Shown in pieces: positions 41,614 to 51,361 of a DNA stretch of 64,000 nt (positions within the stretch are counted from its first letter, which is position 1; every line of letters starts with the position of its first letter). Location of the stretch: positions 405,281-469,280 of the forward strand of contig NZ_WHSB02000005.1 of assembly GCF_010994755.1 (NCBI RefSeq), given 5' to 3'. The DNA comes from Shinella lacus (GTDB lineage Bacteria > Pseudomonadota > Alphaproteobacteria > Rhizobiales > Rhizobiaceae). The position numbers and the translations under genes were made by a program. Below the pieces are notes generated by a model. It did not search any database. It saw only the letters and a program-made list of their open reading frames with translations, and was not told where the DNA came from.

Positions 41614-42379
41614 GGACGACACCAAGGCGATCGCGCGACAGGCGCTGTCCCTGCTCGACCTGACGGACCTCAACGACGACAGCAATGCGGCGGCCATCGA
41701 GAAGCTCTGCGCCCAGGCGCAGACACCCTTCGGCAACACGGCCGCCATCTGCATCTGGCCGCGTTTCGTGGCTCAGGCCCGCGGCATTCTCGGCAAAGGC
41801 CATGCGGTGAAGATCGCGACCGTGGTCAACTTCCCCGCCGGAGACCTGGCGGTTGCCGAGGTGATCGCCGAGACGAAGCAGGCAATTGCCGACGGCGCCG
41901 ACGAGATCGACCTCGTCATCCCCTATCGCGATTTCATTATCGGCGACGAAGCGGCAGTGGTGGAGATGGTGGAAGCCGTGAAAGCGGCCTGCGCGCCGCC
42001 GATCGTTCTCAAGACAATCCTGGAAACCGGCGCGCTGAAAGACCCGGCGCTGATCCGCGAGGCCTCCGATCTCGCGATTGCCGCAGGCGCGGATTTTATC
42101 AAGACCTCGACCGGCAAGTTTGCCGTCAACGCCACCCTGCAAGCTGCCGAGATCATGCTGAATGCCATCAAGGCCAGCGGCAAGCCGGTCGGTTTCAAGC
42201 CGGCGGGCGGCGTGCGCATAGTCGCCGATGCCGGTGACTATCTGGCACTTGCCGCCGCAATCCTCGGCGAAGGCTGGGCAACGCCCAAGACCTTCCGCTT
42301 CGGCGCGTCCGGCCTGCTCGGCGATATCCTGGCCACGCTCGGCGGCCAGCCCGCGCCGGCCGCGCCCGCGAGCTACTGA
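41606..42379 (+). CDS. deoC: deoxyribose-phosphate aldolase
   Basis: 257-residue class I aldolase cleaving 2-deoxyribose 5-phosphate to glyceraldehyde 3-phosphate and acetaldehyde. Schiff-base lysine in FIKTSTGKFAVNAT, preceded by EIDLVIPYRDF and KTILETGAL; GFKPAGGVRI contains the proton-relay lysine. The ATG at 41606 is preferred to one at 41600 because the GGAGG site is then 8 bp away. It overlaps the end of the phosphorylase gene. Confidence 0.94.
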   Translation: MHEDDTKAIARQALSLLDLTDLNDDSNAAAIEKLCAQAQTPFGNTAAICIWPRFVAQARGILGKGHAVKIATVVNFPAGDLAVAEVIAETKQAIADGADEIDLVIPYRDFIIGDEAAVVEMVEAVKAACAPPIVLKTILETGALKDPALIREASDLAIAAGADFIKTSTGKFAVNATLQAAEIMLNAIKASGKPVGFKPAGGVRIVADAGDYLALAAAILGEGWATPKTFRFGASGLLGDILATLGGQPAPAAPASY

Positions 42380-42381
42380 AG

Positions 42382-43695
42382 ATGCTCCCGCAGGAGACGA
42401 TCCGTCGAAAGCGCAACGGCGAGCCCCTCGCCCCTGAAGACATCGCCCGCTTCATGGCCGGCGTGACGGATGGCAGCGTCTCCGAGGGACAGGTGGCGGC
42501 CTTCGCCATGGCCATCTGGTTCAACGGCATGGCGCGCGAGGAGACCGTGGCGCTGACGCTGGCCATGCGCGATTCGGGTGACGTGCTCGACTGGTCGGAC
42601 ATCGACCGGCCGATCGCCGACAAACATTCGACCGGCGGCGTCGGCGACAATGTCTCGCTGATGCTGGCTCCGATCGCCGCCGCCTGCGGGCTCGCCGTGC
42701 CGATGATCTCCGGCCGCGGCCTCGGCCATACCGGCGGCACGCTCGACAAGCTGGAATCGATCCCCGGCTACACGATCATGCCCTCCGCGGACCTCTTCCG
42801 CCGCACGGTGAAGGACGTCGGTTGCGCGATCATCGGCCAGACCGCCGACCTCGCGCCCGCCGACAAGCGCGTCTACGCGATCCGCGACGTCACCGCGACG
42901 GTCGATTCCGTGCCACTGATCACCGCCTCCATCCTTTCCAAGAAGCTGGCAGCAGGCCTGCAATCGCTGGTGCTCGACGTGAAGGTCGGCAACGGCGCCT
43001 TCATGGCGGACGCGGCGGAAGCCGAAACGCTCGCCCGCTCGCTGGTCGCGGTGGCGAATGGCGCAGGCGTCAAAACCTCCGCCCTCATCACCGACATGAA
43101 CCAGCCGCTGGCGGACGCCGCCGGCAATACCGTCGAGATCGCCAATTGCATCGCCTTCCTGAAAGGCGAGAAGGCCGGCACGCGGCTGGAACGCAACGTG
43201 CTCGCCTTCGCCGCGGAAATGCTGGTGCTTTCCGGGGTGGAGCGGGACCCGGCTGCGGCCGAAAGGAAGGCCGCCCAGGCGCTCGCCAGCGGCGCGGCCG
43301 CAGAGATTTTCGGGCGCATGGTGCATGCGCTCGGCGGCCCCGCCGACCTGCTGGGGAAGCCCGCGACTTACCTTTCGACCGCCCCGGTCATCCGCCCGGT
43401 CCTGGCATCGGAAGCCGGCTATCTGGTTTCCTGCGATACGCGCGGCGTGGGCATGGCGGTCATCGAGCTTGGTGGCGGGCGCAGCCGGCCGGACGACACG
43501 ATCGACCACCGCGTCGGCTTCGATCGGCTGTTGCCGCTCGGCACGAAGGTGGAAAAAGGCGACGAGATTGGCCGCGTGCACGCCATGAATGAGACGGATG
43601 CCGCGCGCGGCGCCGAGCGGCTTGCCGGGCTTTACCGGATCGCGCCGCAAGCGCCTGCGGCGTCTCCCGATATTCTGACGCGCATCAGCGCGTGA
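42382..43695 (+). CDS. deoA: thymidine phosphorylase
   Basis: 437-residue pyrimidine-nucleoside phosphorylase: ADKHSTGGVGDNVSL (phosphate site), ISGRGLGHTGGTLDKLESIPGY (the family signature), then the C-terminal domain with GVGMAVIELGGGR and ATP-independent barrel remnant. It releases thymine and deoxyribose 1-phosphate, feeding DeoB and DeoC. It starts 2 bp after deoC and its 3' end overlaps the convergent retropepsin gene by 11 bp. Confidence 0.95.
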   Translation: MLPQETIRRKRNGEPLAPEDIARFMAGVTDGSVSEGQVAAFAMAIWFNGMAREETVALTLAMRDSGDVLDWSDIDRPIADKHSTGGVGDNVSLMLAPIAAACGLAVPMISGRGLGHTGGTLDKLESIPGYTIMPSADLFRRTVKDVGCAIIGQTADLAPADKRVYAIRDVTATVDSVPLITASILSKKLAAGLQSLVLDVKVGNGAFMADAAEAETLARSLVAVANGAGVKTSALITDMNQPLADAAGNTVEIANCIAFLKGEKAGTRLERNVLAFAAEMLVLSGVERDPAAAERKAAQALASGAAAEIFGRMVHALGGPADLLGKPATYLSTAPVIRPVLASEAGYLVSCDTRGVGMAVIELGGGRSRPDDTIDHRVGFDRLLPLGTKVEKGDEIGRVHAMNETDAARGAERLAGLYRIAPQAPAASPDILTRISA

Positions 43696-44221
43696 GGTGC
43701 AGCCTGCCGTCTTCGACGCGGTAGGAGGACAGGCCCTTCAGGAAGCTCATGCCGATCAGCGTGCCGGAGAGCGCCTTGTCTTCCAGCACCATGGCGCCGA
43801 TGTTTTCCATGCGCACCGGACCGATCTCGATCCGGTCGAGGCGGATATAGGCGGCGCGCGCCTTGCCGTTCGCGGTATCGACGGCATAGCGGAAATCGAG
43901 GTCGGACCGGGCGATGCCGATGCGCTGGGCCGTCGAGACGTTGATGGCGACCATGCTGGCGCCGGTATCGACCATGCCCTCTTCCTTGCGGCCGTTGATG
44001 GCGAAGAGGCCGGTGAAATGGCCGTTCGGATCCGCATCGATCACCGCACTGCGATTGCCGGTATAACGCGCCGCACCCTGCCCCGTCTGCACGGCCGCCG
44101 TCTCGACCTTTGCGGCGGGTTTGTCGCCGGTTGATACGAGATAGCGGGTCGCGACGTCGGGCACGAAGGCCGCGGTGACAATCACGGCACCGGTGACAAA
44201 AGCGAGGCTGCGGACGGACAT
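43685..44221 (-). CDS. retropepsin-like aspartic protease (TIGR02281 type)
   Basis: 178-residue periplasmic-facing protein: an N-terminal membrane helix (SLAFVTGAVIVTAAFVPDVATRYLV) followed by a single pepsin-like lobe with the catalytic MVDTGASMVAIN and a later LIGMSFLKGLSSYRV flap segment. One lobe implies a dimeric retropepsin. The ATG at 44221 is chosen because the membrane helix begins there; an upstream frame to 44365 has no support. Substrate unknown. Confidence 0.85.
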   Translation of the reverse strand: MSVRSLAFVTGAVIVTAAFVPDVATRYLVSTGDKPAAKVETAAVQTGQGAARYTGNRSAVIDADPNGHFTGLFAINGRKEEGMVDTGASMVAINVSTAQRIGIARSDLDFRYAVDTANGKARAAYIRLDRIEIGPVRMENIGAMVLEDKALSGTLIGMSFLKGLSSYRVEDGRLHLTR

Positions 44222-44371
44222 GGACGGGTCTCCGGAAGATCTGTCCCGAAATAACACGCATCCGGCTAACGGACGGCAAAAGGGGCGCCCGACGGCGCCC
44301 CTCTCCACGATCTTCGTTCGGCTTGGTAAATGGCAGGTTAAATGCCTTTGCAGCACCCTCGCCACCCCTCA

Positions 44372-44446
44372 AGTCATCCTCGGGCTTGACCCAAGGATCC
44401 ACGTAGCGGGCGTACCATGGATGGTCGGGTCAAGCCCGACCATCAC
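44372..44446. repeat. rhizobial palindromic intergenic element (RIME-like)
   Basis: Two related 23-bp palindromes, 44376-44398 (centre CGGGCTTGACCC) and 44421-44443 (centre CGGGTCAAGCCCG), form a fold-back typical of the mosaic repeats scattered between rhizobial genes. It lies between the protease gene and upp. Confidence 0.7.
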
Positions 44447-44481
44447 GGAGGAGAGGGCAGAGGCTCTGTCCGGTCAGTCGC

Positions 44482-45111
44482 TCACTTCGTGCCGTACATG
44501 CGGTCGCCCGCATCGCCGAGGCCGGGCACGATGTAGCCCTTCTCGTTGAGCTGGCGGTCGATGGAGGCCGTGTAGACCGGCACGTCCGGATGGTGCGCGC
44601 GAAAACTCTTGATGCCTTCGGGGGCGGCCAGCAGGCAGAGGAAGCGGATGTTCGTTGCGCCGCGGCTCTTCAGCGTGTCGATGGCGGCGATGGCCGAATT
44701 GCCGGTCGCCAGCATCGGATCAACCACGATGACGAGGCGTTCGTCGATGCTGTCGGGCGCCTTGAAGAAATATTCGACCGCTTCCAGCGTCTCGTGGTCG
44801 CGATAGACGCCGATATGGGAGACGCGGGCCGAGGGCACCAGCTCCAGCATACCTTCCAGCAGACCGTTGCCGGCGCGCAGGATGGAGGCGAAGACGAGCT
44901 TCTTGCCTTCCAGAACCGGTGCGTCGATCACCTCCAACGGCGTCTCGATACGCTGGGTGGTCAGTTCCAGGTCGCGCGTGACTTCGTAGCAGAGCAGCGT
45001 GGAGATCTCGCGCAGCAGGCGACGGAAGCTGCCGGTCGAGGTTTCCTTCTTGCGCATGATGGTCAGCTTGTGCTGCACGAGCGGGTGATCGATGACTGTG
45101 ACGCCGTCCAT
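44482..45111 (-). CDS. upp: uracil phosphoribosyltransferase
   Basis: 209-residue enzyme making UMP from uracil and PRPP. Marks: [23 protein letters not shown] at the N-terminus, [17 protein letters not shown], the PRPP loop [17 protein letters not shown] and the C-terminal [17 protein letters not shown]. The ATG at 45111 ([10 protein letters not shown]) follows GGAAGG; an upstream frame to 45198 lacks a ribosome site. Confidence 0.95.
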   Translation of the reverse strand: MDGVTVIDHPLVQHKLTIMRKKETSTGSFRRLLREISTLLCYEVTRDLELTTQRIETPLEVIDAPVLEGKKLVFASILRAGNGLLEGMLELVPSARVSHIGVYRDHETLEAVEYFFKAPDSIDERLVIVVDPMLATGNSAIAAIDTLKSRGATNIRFLCLLAAPEGIKSFRAHHPDVPVYTASIDRQLNEKGYIVPGLGDAGDRMYGTK

Positions 45112-45216
45112 GGCCAACCTTCCCAAATTGAGTAAACGCCTCTTTTTCCACGGAACGGCGGAGGGCCGCAAGAGAAGAGAGCCGGCCGCGGGCAACATCC
45201 CCAGCCGGAACAGGCC

Positions 45217-46185
45217 TCAAAGCTTCGCCAACAGCCACTGCCGCGTCGGCTCGTCCACAAAGGCCGCCTCGATGCCGGTACGCGTCATGCCGAGGATTTC
45301 CGCCTCGCTGAAGCCCATGATCGTCGCGGCGACCTCGTATTCGCGGGCAAGCGATGTGTGGAAGAAAGGCGGATCGTCGGAATTGAGCGTGACGCGCACG
45401 CCGGCCTCGTGAAGTGCCCGCAGCGGGTGGCTCTCGAAATCCGGAAAGACATTCAGCGCGACATTCGAGCCCGGGCAGACTTCCAGCACGACGCCCTCGT
45501 CCGCCAGCCGCTTGACCAGATCCGCATCCTCGATGGCGCGCACGCCGTGGCTGATGCGGGCGGGGCGAATGTGATCGAGCGCGTCGCGTACGCTGAAGGC
45601 ACCGGAGAGTTCACCGGCGTGGATGGTGATGCCGAGGCCGGCGTCGCGGGCGATATCGAAGGCATGGGTGAAATCGGCGACGCGGTGCATGCGCTCCTCG
45701 CCGGCCAGATTGAAGCCGGTAATCAGTGGATGCGGCCGGCGCGCGGCATATTCGGCCGCCTTCACCACCCGTTCCGGCCCGAAATGGCGGATACCGACGA
45801 TCAGGAGGCGCGTCTCGATGCCGGTCTTCGCCTTGGCGCGCTCGGCGCCCTCGGCAAGGCCGCGCACATAGGCGTCGGCGCCGATGCCGACGGCGTCGCC
45901 CTGGTCGGGCGAGACGATCAGCTCGCTGTAGATGGCGCCCGCTTCGGCGATTTCGGTGAGGTAGGTTTCGGCGAGCAGCGCATAATCCTCCTCGTCGCGA
46001 AACAGGTTGGCGGTCGCATCATAGCTTTGTACGAAGCTGGTGAAATCCTGCCAGGCATATTCGCCATTGCGGATGAAGGCGGAGGTGTCGACGCCGTAGC
46101 GTTCGGCCTGGGCAAGCGCCAGGGCCGGCGGGGTGGCGCCTTCGATATGGCAGTGCAGCTCCGCCTTGGGCATGGTCTTCGTCAC
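45217..46185 (-). CDS. add: adenosine deaminase
   Basis: 322-residue zinc deaminase: [15 protein letters not shown] (first two His ligands), [10 protein letters not shown] (third His and catalytic Glu), [14 protein letters not shown] and [14 protein letters not shown] (Asp ligand pair). It converts (deoxy)adenosine to (deoxy)inosine, the substrate of the phosphorylase on the other strand. Its ATG overlaps the deoB stop by 4 bp. Confidence 0.94.
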   Translation of the reverse strand: MTKTMPKAELHCHIEGATPPALALAQAERYGVDTSAFIRNGEYAWQDFTSFVQSYDATANLFRDEEDYALLAETYLTEIAEAGAIYSELIVSPDQGDAVGIGADAYVRGLAEGAERAKAKTGIETRLLIVGIRHFGPERVVKAAEYAARRPHPLITGFNLAGEERMHRVADFTHAFDIARDAGLGITIHAGELSGAFSVRDALDHIRPARISHGVRAIEDADLVKRLADEGVVLEVCPGSNVALNVFPDFESHPLRALHEAGVRVTLNSDDPPFFHTSLAREYEVAATIMGFSEAEILGMTRTGIEAAFVDEPTRQWLLAKL

Positions 46186-47411
46186 AAAAAGCTCCTTCCG
46201 TGCGGACCCGGCGCAATGCCGAGGTGACGGGCAATACTCTCGCCGATATCGGCGAAGGTCGCGCGGGTTTCAAGCAGGCGCGAGCGGATGCCCGGGCCGA
46301 AACTCATGATCGGCACGCGCTCGCGCGTATGATCCGTGCCGCGCCAGGTGGGGTCGCAGCCGTGGTCGGCCGTGAGGATGACGATGTCGCCGGGTTTCAG
46401 CTTGCGGTCGACCTCCGGCAGGCGCCGATCGAAGGCTTCCAGCGCCGCCGCATAACCGGCGACGTCGCGGCGGTGGCCGTAGAGCATGTCGAAATCGACG
46501 AAATTGGTGAAGACGAGGTCGCCGTCCTCCGCCTCGTCCATCACGCCGAGCGTGGCGTCGAGCAGGGCCATGTTGCCGTTCGCCTTGGTGAGCTTGCCGA
46601 TGCCCTGGTGGGCGAAGATATCACCGATCTTGCCGACGGCGCGCACCGTGCGGCCGGCCTCGCTCAGCCGGTCGAGCAGCGTCGGCTCCGGCGGCAGGAC
46701 GGAATAGTCGCGGCGGTTGCCGGTACGCTCGAAGGTCTCCGGCGTTTCGCCGACGAAGGGCCGCGCGATGACCCGACCGATCCGCCCGCCCGGCCGCTCG
46801 TCGAGGACTTTTCGCACGGTCTCGCAGAAAGCCAACAGACGGTCGAGGCCGAAATAGCGCTCGTGGGCAGCGACCTGGAAAACGGAGTCGGAGGAGGTGT
46901 AGCAGATCGGCCGGCCGGTGCTGGCGTGCTCCCAGCCGTGGCGGGCAATGATATCCGTGCCCGAGGCGTGGCAATTGCCGAGAATGCCCGGCACATCGCC
47001 TGCCGCGCAGATGGCTTTCACCAACTCGGGCTCGAAAGCATCGCCTTCGGCCGGAAAGTAGCCCCAGTCGAAGATGACGGGCGTGCCGGCGATCTCCCAA
47101 TGGCCCGACGGCGTGTCCTTGCCGTTCGAAACCTCGCTTGCCGCGCCATGGAGGCCGAAGACGCGCGGCGGCACGTCCATGCCCGGCGGAAAACGGCCCG
47201 TTGCGGCACGGGCGGCATGCAGCAGGCCGAGCGCCGACATGTTGGGAAGCTTCAGCGGCCCCTGCCGCAGCCCCGGCCGGTCAGCAACGCCCGCCGCGCA
47301 GAATTCGGCGATATGGCCGAGCGTATCGGCACCGAGATCGCCGAAAGCCGCCGCATCTGGGCCGCCGCCGATGCCGAAGGAATCGAGAACGAAGAGGAAG
47401 GCTCGCGCCAT
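46182..47411 (-). CDS. deoB: phosphopentomutase
   Basis: 409-residue alkaline-phosphatase-fold mutase turning (deoxy)ribose 1-phosphate into the 5-phosphate. Marks: [44 protein letters not shown] (phospho-acceptor Thr region), [14 protein letters not shown] and [23 protein letters not shown] (metal ligands). It bridges the nucleoside phosphorylases and DeoC. First gene of the deoB-add pair. Confidence 0.95.
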   Translation of the reverse strand: MARAFLFVLDSFGIGGGPDAAAFGDLGADTLGHIAEFCAAGVADRPGLRQGPLKLPNMSALGLLHAARAATGRFPPGMDVPPRVFGLHGAASEVSNGKDTPSGHWEIAGTPVIFDWGYFPAEGDAFEPELVKAICAAGDVPGILGNCHASGTDIIARHGWEHASTGRPICYTSSDSVFQVAAHERYFGLDRLLAFCETVRKVLDERPGGRIGRVIARPFVGETPETFERTGNRRDYSVLPPEPTLLDRLSEAGRTVRAVGKIGDIFAHQGIGKLTKANGNMALLDATLGVMDEAEDGDLVFTNFVDFDMLYGHRRDVAGYAAALEAFDRRLPEVDRKLKPGDIVILTADHGCDPTWRGTDHTRERVPIMSFGPGIRSRLLETRATFADIGESIARHLGIAPGPHGRSFL

Positions 47412-47523
47412 GGAATCACCTGTCGTCGGTCCGTGTCCGCCTTCTGAAGAGCGGATGAACTGACTGACATGACACGGGCGTCATGGACGGTTCAAGCGAA
47501 ATCGGCAGGGCGCGCGGCCGCGC

Positions 47524-48090
47524 TCAGCAGTCGGGGCAGCTGATCGAAGAGCCCTGGCGCAGGCCGAAATAGCTCGTCTTGCTGAGCGTGATATTGTTAA
47601 GCTTTGCGGAGAGGTTCGGTGCCATGAGGAGGATCTTGTGCGGTACGCCCAGTTCGGTGCGCACGAAGAATAGGCTCTTGGCGCCTTCTATATGGCTCGG
47701 CAGGACCACGGCGGTGCCCTTGACATAGGGTTGCCCTTTGCTCTGGTCCCGCGACCAGGCGACCGTTGCCTTGCCATCCGCATCAATGGTGACGCCGGTG
47801 ATCTTCAGGGTGTAACCGGTGGCCTGCGGGAAGGGCGCGATCACGCTTGCAGTTACGTCCTTCATCGTGTCCAACACCGCGGCATTGGTCGAACCGTTCT
47901 GTGTCACCAGGTCGGAAACGGTGCTGGCCGCGCGACTGACCTTGCGCGACAGGGTGAAACCGACGGTGATTTCGAAAGCGCTGACATAGGCCATGATCAT
48001 CAGCGGGGCGACGATCGCGAATTCGATGGCTCCGACACCACGCCGATCCTCGACGAAACGACGCAGCCTGAGGAGGATGCCGCGCTTCAT
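47524..48090 (-). CDS. TadE/TadG-like pseudopilin (second)
   Basis: 188-residue minor pilin-like protein: a short basic N-terminus, then RRGVGAIEFAIVAPLMIMAYVSAFEITVGF, the TadE hydrophobic helix with the G-AIEFA processing-like motif, then an extracytoplasmic domain ending in paired cysteines (SCPDC). It overlaps the preceding TadE-like gene by 4 bp. Likely a Tad pilus assembly factor. Confidence 0.85.
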   Translation of the reverse strand: MKRGILLRLRRFVEDRRGVGAIEFAIVAPLMIMAYVSAFEITVGFTLSRKVSRAASTVSDLVTQNGSTNAAVLDTMKDVTASVIAPFPQATGYTLKITGVTIDADGKATVAWSRDQSKGQPYVKGTAVVLPSHIEGAKSLFFVRTELGVPHKILLMAPNLSAKLNNITLSKTSYFGLRQGSSISCPDC

Positions 48091-48701
48091 GGGTAGTCCT
48101 CATTCTGCACAACGGCTGTCGCGATCATCAGGTAGTTCTGGCGAGTGCCATCAGCCCCGCGAAAATTTGAGACATAGGGGCGGATGACGTCCGTCACTAT
48201 ATCCCAGCGATAATAAGCGCGTATCAAGTTGATGGAGCGCTTGCCGCCTGGCAAAAACTTGTTGGCCGCATTGAGCTCTGCGATCGTCTTCGGGACGGTT
48301 TTCGGAATGTCCGAATAGGTTGCGAAACTTTGCACCTGAATGAACAGTTTGTCCGCTTTTTTGAGCTCGCCGGCCGAGCAGGGCATCAGGATCGAGATTT
48401 CGGCGCAGAAGGTCTTGCGGAAGTCCTCCTCGCTCATGGTTGAACGGATTTCGCCGGTCCTGATCTTGCGCGCCATCGTGTCAGTGGCGCCGGCGAGGAG
48501 CTGCTCTGCGGAAAAGGCGATGAAGGTCTCGAGCGAGGCGAAGACGATCATGAAGAACGGAAGGCTGAGAATTGCTATTTCCATTGCCGTCGCGCCATCG
48601 CGACCGGCAAGGAAACGGCCGAACAGACCCTTCATCGGCCTCCGGCGGGTGGTTGCATCATGATCGAGCGACATCGCGATCCGTTCCCAGATATTGGACA
48701 C
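48087..48701 (-). CDS. TadE/TadG-like pseudopilin (first)
   Basis: 204 residues with a cytoplasmic head and GRDGATAMEIAILSLPFFMIVFASLETFIAF as the TadE helix, then a domain with two cysteines (FCAEISILMPC). The start may be the ATG at 48701 or an internal one at 48674. Works with the pilin and the Tad secretion machinery encoded on the other strand. Confidence 0.82.
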   Translation of the reverse strand: MSNIWERIAMSLDHDATTRRRPMKGLFGRFLAGRDGATAMEIAILSLPFFMIVFASLETFIAFSAEQLLAGATDTMARKIRTGEIRSTMSEEDFRKTFCAEISILMPCSAGELKKADKLFIQVQSFATYSDIPKTVPKTIAELNAANKFLPGGKRSINLIRAYYRWDIVTDVIRPYVSNFRGADGTRQNYLMIATAVVQNEDYP

Positions 48702-48797
48702 GGCGAGATTAGGTGACAGACCGTTTATATTTCGTGTGTGTGGAGCCGAAGAATTGAACGGTTTCCCGCATTTGGACGCCCGAAACGGGACGCGCCG

Positions 48798-49220
48798 TCA
48801 GCCGCCCGAATTGGTCCTGGCGACATGCTCCTCACAATTTGGCGTGCAGGAGAGAACGGAGCGGTCGGTCTGGCGGAAGACGCGCACCGTATTGCCTTCG
48901 TCGATCGAGACGAGGATGCGCTCGTCGACGATGGCATTGCCGTCCGCATCAAGCAGGACGAGGTTAGTGGTTCCGAAGTTGCGGCCGGTGAGCACGATCG
49001 TCTGCGCATCCGCCACCGTGGCGTCGGCGACGTCAGCGTTGCCGATGATCACCTTGCTGACCGGGCGGTCGAGCTTGAGCACGCGAGCATGATCCATGTA
49101 GACGCGCATCAGCGGCTCTTCGGCAAACGCGGAAGAAGCGACCGTCGACATGATAACAATTGCGGCTGTCGCAAGCTTTGCGGCTGCTACGGCGAAGGTC
49201 CAGTCGCGTCCCATAAACAT
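48798..49220 (-). CDS. pilus assembly protein, CpaC N-terminal domain only
   Basis: 140-residue exported protein: a signal peptide (about 1-33, ending SSAFA), then the domain seen at the start of CpaC secretins (MRVYMDHARVLKLDRPVSKVIIGNADVADATVADAQTIVLTGRNFGTTNLVLLDADG). There is no secretin domain. Free-standing copies occur near Tad loci; it may assist the secretin encoded at 51362-52903. Two C-terminal cysteines (SCTPNCEEH) could form a disulfide. Confidence 0.85.
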   Translation of the reverse strand: MFMGRDWTFAVAAAKLATAAIVIMSTVASSAFAEEPLMRVYMDHARVLKLDRPVSKVIIGNADVADATVADAQTIVLTGRNFGTTNLVLLDADGNAIVDERILVSIDEGNTVRVFRQTDRSVLSCTPNCEEHVARTNSGG

Positions 49221-49536
49221 TCATCCCGGTAAGAAAACAGGGATAGCATCGCCGTGAATGGTGAACGAAGGTTTAAACCGGTCGCTAGGCTTGTCGATTT
49301 ATGAATCCGCCCGGCAAACCGGATCTGAGTCCAACCGGCGGATCGTTCTAGGGAATCCGCGCGCGTAAGGGGATTTAACCAATTGGTCACCCTATTTCCC
49401 GCAGGCAGGCGCTAACCTATTGTTAACCCATTTCTTTAAGCCGATGGAAATGGCCGACCTGTAGGTTGCAATCATCCGAACAACGGAAACAGTTGGCGGA
49501 CGTGCTGAACCAACATCGTGGAGCTAGGAGAATACC
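49221..49536. promoter_or_regulatory. divergent promoter region of the Tad pilus locus
   Basis: 316 bp between the minus-strand CpaC-like gene and pilA. It is AT-richer than its surroundings near 49370-49440 and contains the 10-bp palindrome ACCAATTGGT (49378-49387) and TTAACC repeats. No exact promoter was assigned. Confidence 0.45.
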
Positions 49537-49725
49537 ATGACCAAGACTTTCGCTCGCTTTATGAAAGACGAATCGGGTGCAACTGCCATCGAATACGGCC
49601 TGATCGCTGCCCTGATTTCCGTTGCTCTCATCACCGGCGCTACCGCGCTGGGCAACTCGCTCAACTCCACCTTCAGCAAGCTGGGTGGCAAGCTGACGAA
49701 CGCCGTGGACAAGACCGCGCCGTAA
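49537..49725 (+). CDS. pilA: Flp-type IVb major pilin
   Basis: 62-residue Flp/PilA pilin: a short head (MTKTFARFMKDESG) with cleavage by the prepilin peptidase expected after that Gly, then ATAIEYGLIAALISVALITGATAL with Glu at position +5 and the conserved Tyr. Polymerises into Tad pili used for surface attachment. Ribosome site CTAGGAG. Followed by a hairpin and then cpaA. Confidence 0.95.
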   Translation: MTKTFARFMKDESGATAIEYGLIAALISVALITGATALGNSLNSTFSKLGGKLTNAVDKTAP

Positions 49726-49753
49726 GCTGAAGCGGCATCACTGCCCTTGTCTG

Positions 49754-49785
49754 GAAAGCCGCCCCCAAAAGGCGGCTTTCCGTTT
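49754..49785 (+). terminator. hairpin after pilA (partial terminator)
   Basis: A perfect 10-bp stem (49754-49763 with 49771-49780, AAAGCCGCC/GGCGGCTTT) with a short loop, followed by CGTTTTCC. Probably ends most pilA transcripts while letting some read through to cpaA, giving excess pilin. Confidence 0.65.
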
Positions 49786-49844
49786 TCCAGACGTTATCCT
49801 TTCCGAAACGGATCCAGCGTATTCTTCGCCAAAAGGAGAGAAGC

Positions 49845-50357
49845 GTGACCCAGGCCATCATCTTCGTGGTATTTCCGCTCTGCCTTGCGCTCGCGGCCGT
49901 TTCCGATTTCCTGACCATGCTTATCCCCAACAGGGCTTCGGCGATCCTGCTTGCCGCCTTCATCATCGTGGCGCCGCTGGCAGGCCTCGGCCTGACGGAC
50001 ATCGCGATGCATCTGGCCGCCGGCCTTATTGTCTTTGCCGTTTGCTTCACGCTGTTCGCCTTCAACGTTATGGGTGGCGGCGATGCGAAGCTTCTGACGG
50101 CGAGTGCCGTGTGGTTCGGCCTGACCTTTTCGCTTGTCGAATACCTGATCTACGTTTCCATCTTCGGCGGGTTCCTCACTTTCGCGATCCTGGCATTGCG
50201 TTCGAACACGAACCTGATCCTGGCCACTGGCCTGCCCATTCCCAACCATCTCCTCAAGGCGACGAAAGTCCCCTACGGCATCGCGATCGGGATTGGTGCG
50301 TTTGCCGCCTATCCGACGTCGCCGCTGATGCTTGCTGCCCTCGGCGGCGCCGGCTGA
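49845..50357 (+). CDS. cpaA: prepilin peptidase CpaA/TadV
   Basis: 170-residue polytopic aspartic protease of the A24 family that trims and matures Flp pilin and pseudopilins. The two catalytic aspartates are in AAVSDFLTMLIPNR and in FNVMGGGDAKLLTA. Five or so membrane spans. GGAGAGA precedes the start. Confidence 0.92.
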   Translation: MTQAIIFVVFPLCLALAAVSDFLTMLIPNRASAILLAAFIIVAPLAGLGLTDIAMHLAAGLIVFAVCFTLFAFNVMGGGDAKLLTASAVWFGLTFSLVEYLIYVSIFGGFLTFAILALRSNTNLILATGLPIPNHLLKATKVPYGIAIGIGAFAAYPTSPLMLAALGGAG

Positions 50358-50541
50358 TAGCTCTGCCTTTCCATAGGGAACATGCGCCACCCCGGGTTGA
50401 AACGCCCGGGGCGAAGCCGTTCCAGCAGATGGCGGCGTCAACCCGTCGTTAACCATAGCCGTAAGGCAGCTATTAACCATAATTATACCATTGCCGGTCA
50501 ATGTGGGCGGATAGAACTGTCCGCAGCCCCAGGGAATCCAC

Positions 50542-51348
50542 ATGAGACCGGCGCGAATCATCATTCTGGCAGTGGCCGTCGTTTCGGCCGGCGTCGCAGG
50601 CCTCCTGGCCTTGCAGATCGCCGGCGGCGGCACGCCCGCCCTGCCCGAGGCCGTCGTCGAGCGCGAGCCGACGATCAACGTGCTTGTGGCGAAGGAAAGC
50701 CTGCCGGTCGGCGCACGCCTTAATCCGGAAATACTCGCTTGGACGGCATGGCCGGAAAGCTCGGTGGTCGAAGGATTCATCACCGACCAGAACCGGCCCG
50801 ACGCGATGGAGACGCTCAACGGTGCGGTCGTGCGCCTGCCGGTGTTCAATGGTGAACCGATCCGCCAGGAGAAGATCGCCGACTCGAGCAATCGCATCAT
50901 GTCGTCGCTGCTTCCCTCCGGTAAGCGCGCCGTCGCAACAGAAATCTCTGTGGCAACGGGTGCAGGCGGTTTCATCCTGCCGAACGACCGCGTCGACGTG
51001 ATCATGGTGCGCAAAAGCGCCGAAGGCTCGTACATCACCGAGACCGTGCTGGCGAACGTGCGCGTGCTCGCCATCGACCAGCAGATCCAGGAAAACGAGG
51101 ACGGCTCGAAGGCCGCCATCGGCACCACCGCTACACTCGAACTCACCCCCGACCAGACCAAGGTGATTGCCGTCGCCCAGCAGATGGCAGAGCGCCTGTC
51201 GCTGGCGCTGCGCAGCGTGGCGGACGCCCAGGAGCCCGATACAGGTGCGGCCGACTACCTGCTCAGCGGCGGCGACGGCATGCCGATCATCCAGGTGATC
51301 AAGACCGGTGAAATCGTCAATGGCGGTTCGCCCGCGACACAGAAGTGA
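50542..51348 (+). CDS. cpaB: Tad pilus assembly protein CpaB/RcpC
   Basis: 268 residues: an N-terminal membrane anchor (ARIIILAVAVVSAGVAGLLALQIAGG), then an SAF/RcpC domain with VLVAKESLPVGARLNPEILAWTAWPE and LLPSGKRAVATEISVATGAGGFILPNDRVDVIMV. Periplasmic partner of the secretin. 13 bp before cpaC. Confidence 0.94.
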   Translation: MRPARIIILAVAVVSAGVAGLLALQIAGGGTPALPEAVVEREPTINVLVAKESLPVGARLNPEILAWTAWPESSVVEGFITDQNRPDAMETLNGAVVRLPVFNGEPIRQEKIADSSNRIMSSLLPSGKRAVATEISVATGAGGFILPNDRVDVIMVRKSAEGSYITETVLANVRVLAIDQQIQENEDGSKAAIGTTATLELTPDQTKVIAVAQQMAERLSLALRSVADAQEPDTGAADYLLSGGDGMPIIQVIKTGEIVNGGSPATQK

Positions 51349-51361
51349 CCAGGAGCTGACC

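Noticed and set aside
44372-44446. Terminator of the retropepsin or upp gene
   Set aside because: The double palindrome has no U-tract and matches the rhizobial mosaic-element pattern.
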